The notes beneath the pieces are model-generated. The model had not been told where the DNA came from, did no database searches, and saw nothing but the letters and a program-made list of their open reading frames with translations. A program made the position numbers and the translations under genes. Positions 59,145-59,239 of a stretch of DNA of 59,239 bases are shown here, one piece after another. This stretch comes from Methanomassiliicoccaceae archaeon (GTDB lineage Archaea; Thermoplasmatota; Thermoplasmata; Methanomassiliicoccales; Methanomethylophilaceae). Positions within the stretch are counted from its first letter, which is position 1. The number at the start of each line of letters is the position of its first letter. The stretch lies in assembly GCA_003557905.1 (NCBI GenBank), contig PWNH01000089.1, forward strand, positions 1 through 59,239, written 5' to 3'.

Positions 59145-59239
59145 CTTTTCTCATCTCCTTTTCTTATAAGATCGATTTCCGTATTCTACGCCCAACTTAA
59201 CTACTGTCTTGTTCTTAGGGATATGACCAGGCTATAGTC

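Noticed and set aside
58947-59237. 96-residue plus-strand frame at the right edge
   Set aside because: It is antisense to the small CxxC-x17-CxxC zinc gene, which has a ribosome binding site and the exact family spacing. No motif supports the plus-strand frame.

Overview
The window looks like ordinary archaeal chromosome, about 53% G+C, densely packed with short operons. Diagnostic archaeal genes are the small replication factor C subunit, Orc1/Cdc6, ribosomal protein eL40, the archaeal riboflavin set (ribB, ribL, ribC, ribH), bifunctional phosphoglucose/phosphomannose isomerase, the archaeal type nicotinate phosphoribosyltransferase and a Zn-ribbon rich type IA topoisomerase. TATA-like boxes 25-30 bases before many starts point to frequent leaderless mRNAs. 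The DUF835 response regulator, the RHDIQNE-type histidine kinase and nickel genes (NikR, HypA, HypD) fit Thermoplasmatota, perhaps a Methanomassiliicoccales relative. That placement is inference: there is no rRNA and no methanogenesis gene in the window. TGA is the usual stop; TAG ends at least six genes.

Layout. 1-7050: metG, a PHP phosphoesterase, a zinc/PUA/PP-ATPase/ferredoxin fusion, an Acr3 arsenite pump, truA. 7111-12906: an aminotransferase, the riboflavin operon on the minus strand, PGI/PMI, glyA. 13044-20932: tRNA thiolation enzyme, orc1/cdc6 and a NIF3-like protein on the minus strand; rfcS, eL40, a DUF835 regulator, enolase and nicotinate phosphoribosyltransferase on the plus strand. 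20933-22613: a noncoding stretch with a foldable RNA, then a small zinc protein, a CobW/HypB-like GTPase and a protein with a Cys/His tail. 22616-29714: topA and nikR (minus), an asparagine-synthase-like protein, folC, nth, hypA, hypD. 29751-42345: membrane protein, a gene overlapping tRNA-Gly on the opposite strand, DEAD-box helicase, valS, a CBS fusion, glyS, a second CBS protein, uspA, an amidohydrolase, a 2TM protein, ferredoxin and a ferredoxin-NADP reductase-like flavoprotein. 42489-47503: ferritin, NfeD, stomatin, and a tightly overlapped isochorismatase / flavoprotein / RlmN-like radical SAM / GGCT-like operon. 47511-59144: membrane proteins, PAS protein, FMN-binding protein, histidine kinase, ABC exporter, two tandem MFS exporters, a methyltransferase, a double-HTH Lrp-like regulator, a PH-like membrane protein and a small zinc protein.

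Most of the window is housekeeping: translation (three aminoacyl-tRNA synthetases, tRNA modification, a tRNA), replication and repair (RFC, Orc1, TopA, Nth), and cofactors (riboflavin, folate, NAD). The two best candidates for something undescribed are the leader RNA / metallochaperone cassette at 21118-22613, which lies near nikR, hypA and hypD, and the four-gene redox/radical-SAM operon at 44724-47503. Other oddities are a valyl-tRNA synthetase without a recognisable KMSKS, a four-CBS protein with an HPF/RaiA-like tail, and a 12-base perfect inverted repeat at 49609-49659. No CRISPR array, insertion sequence, prophage or convincing replication origin was seen. Many starts given here are corrected to internal ATG/GTG codons supported by a ribosome binding site or a TATA box.
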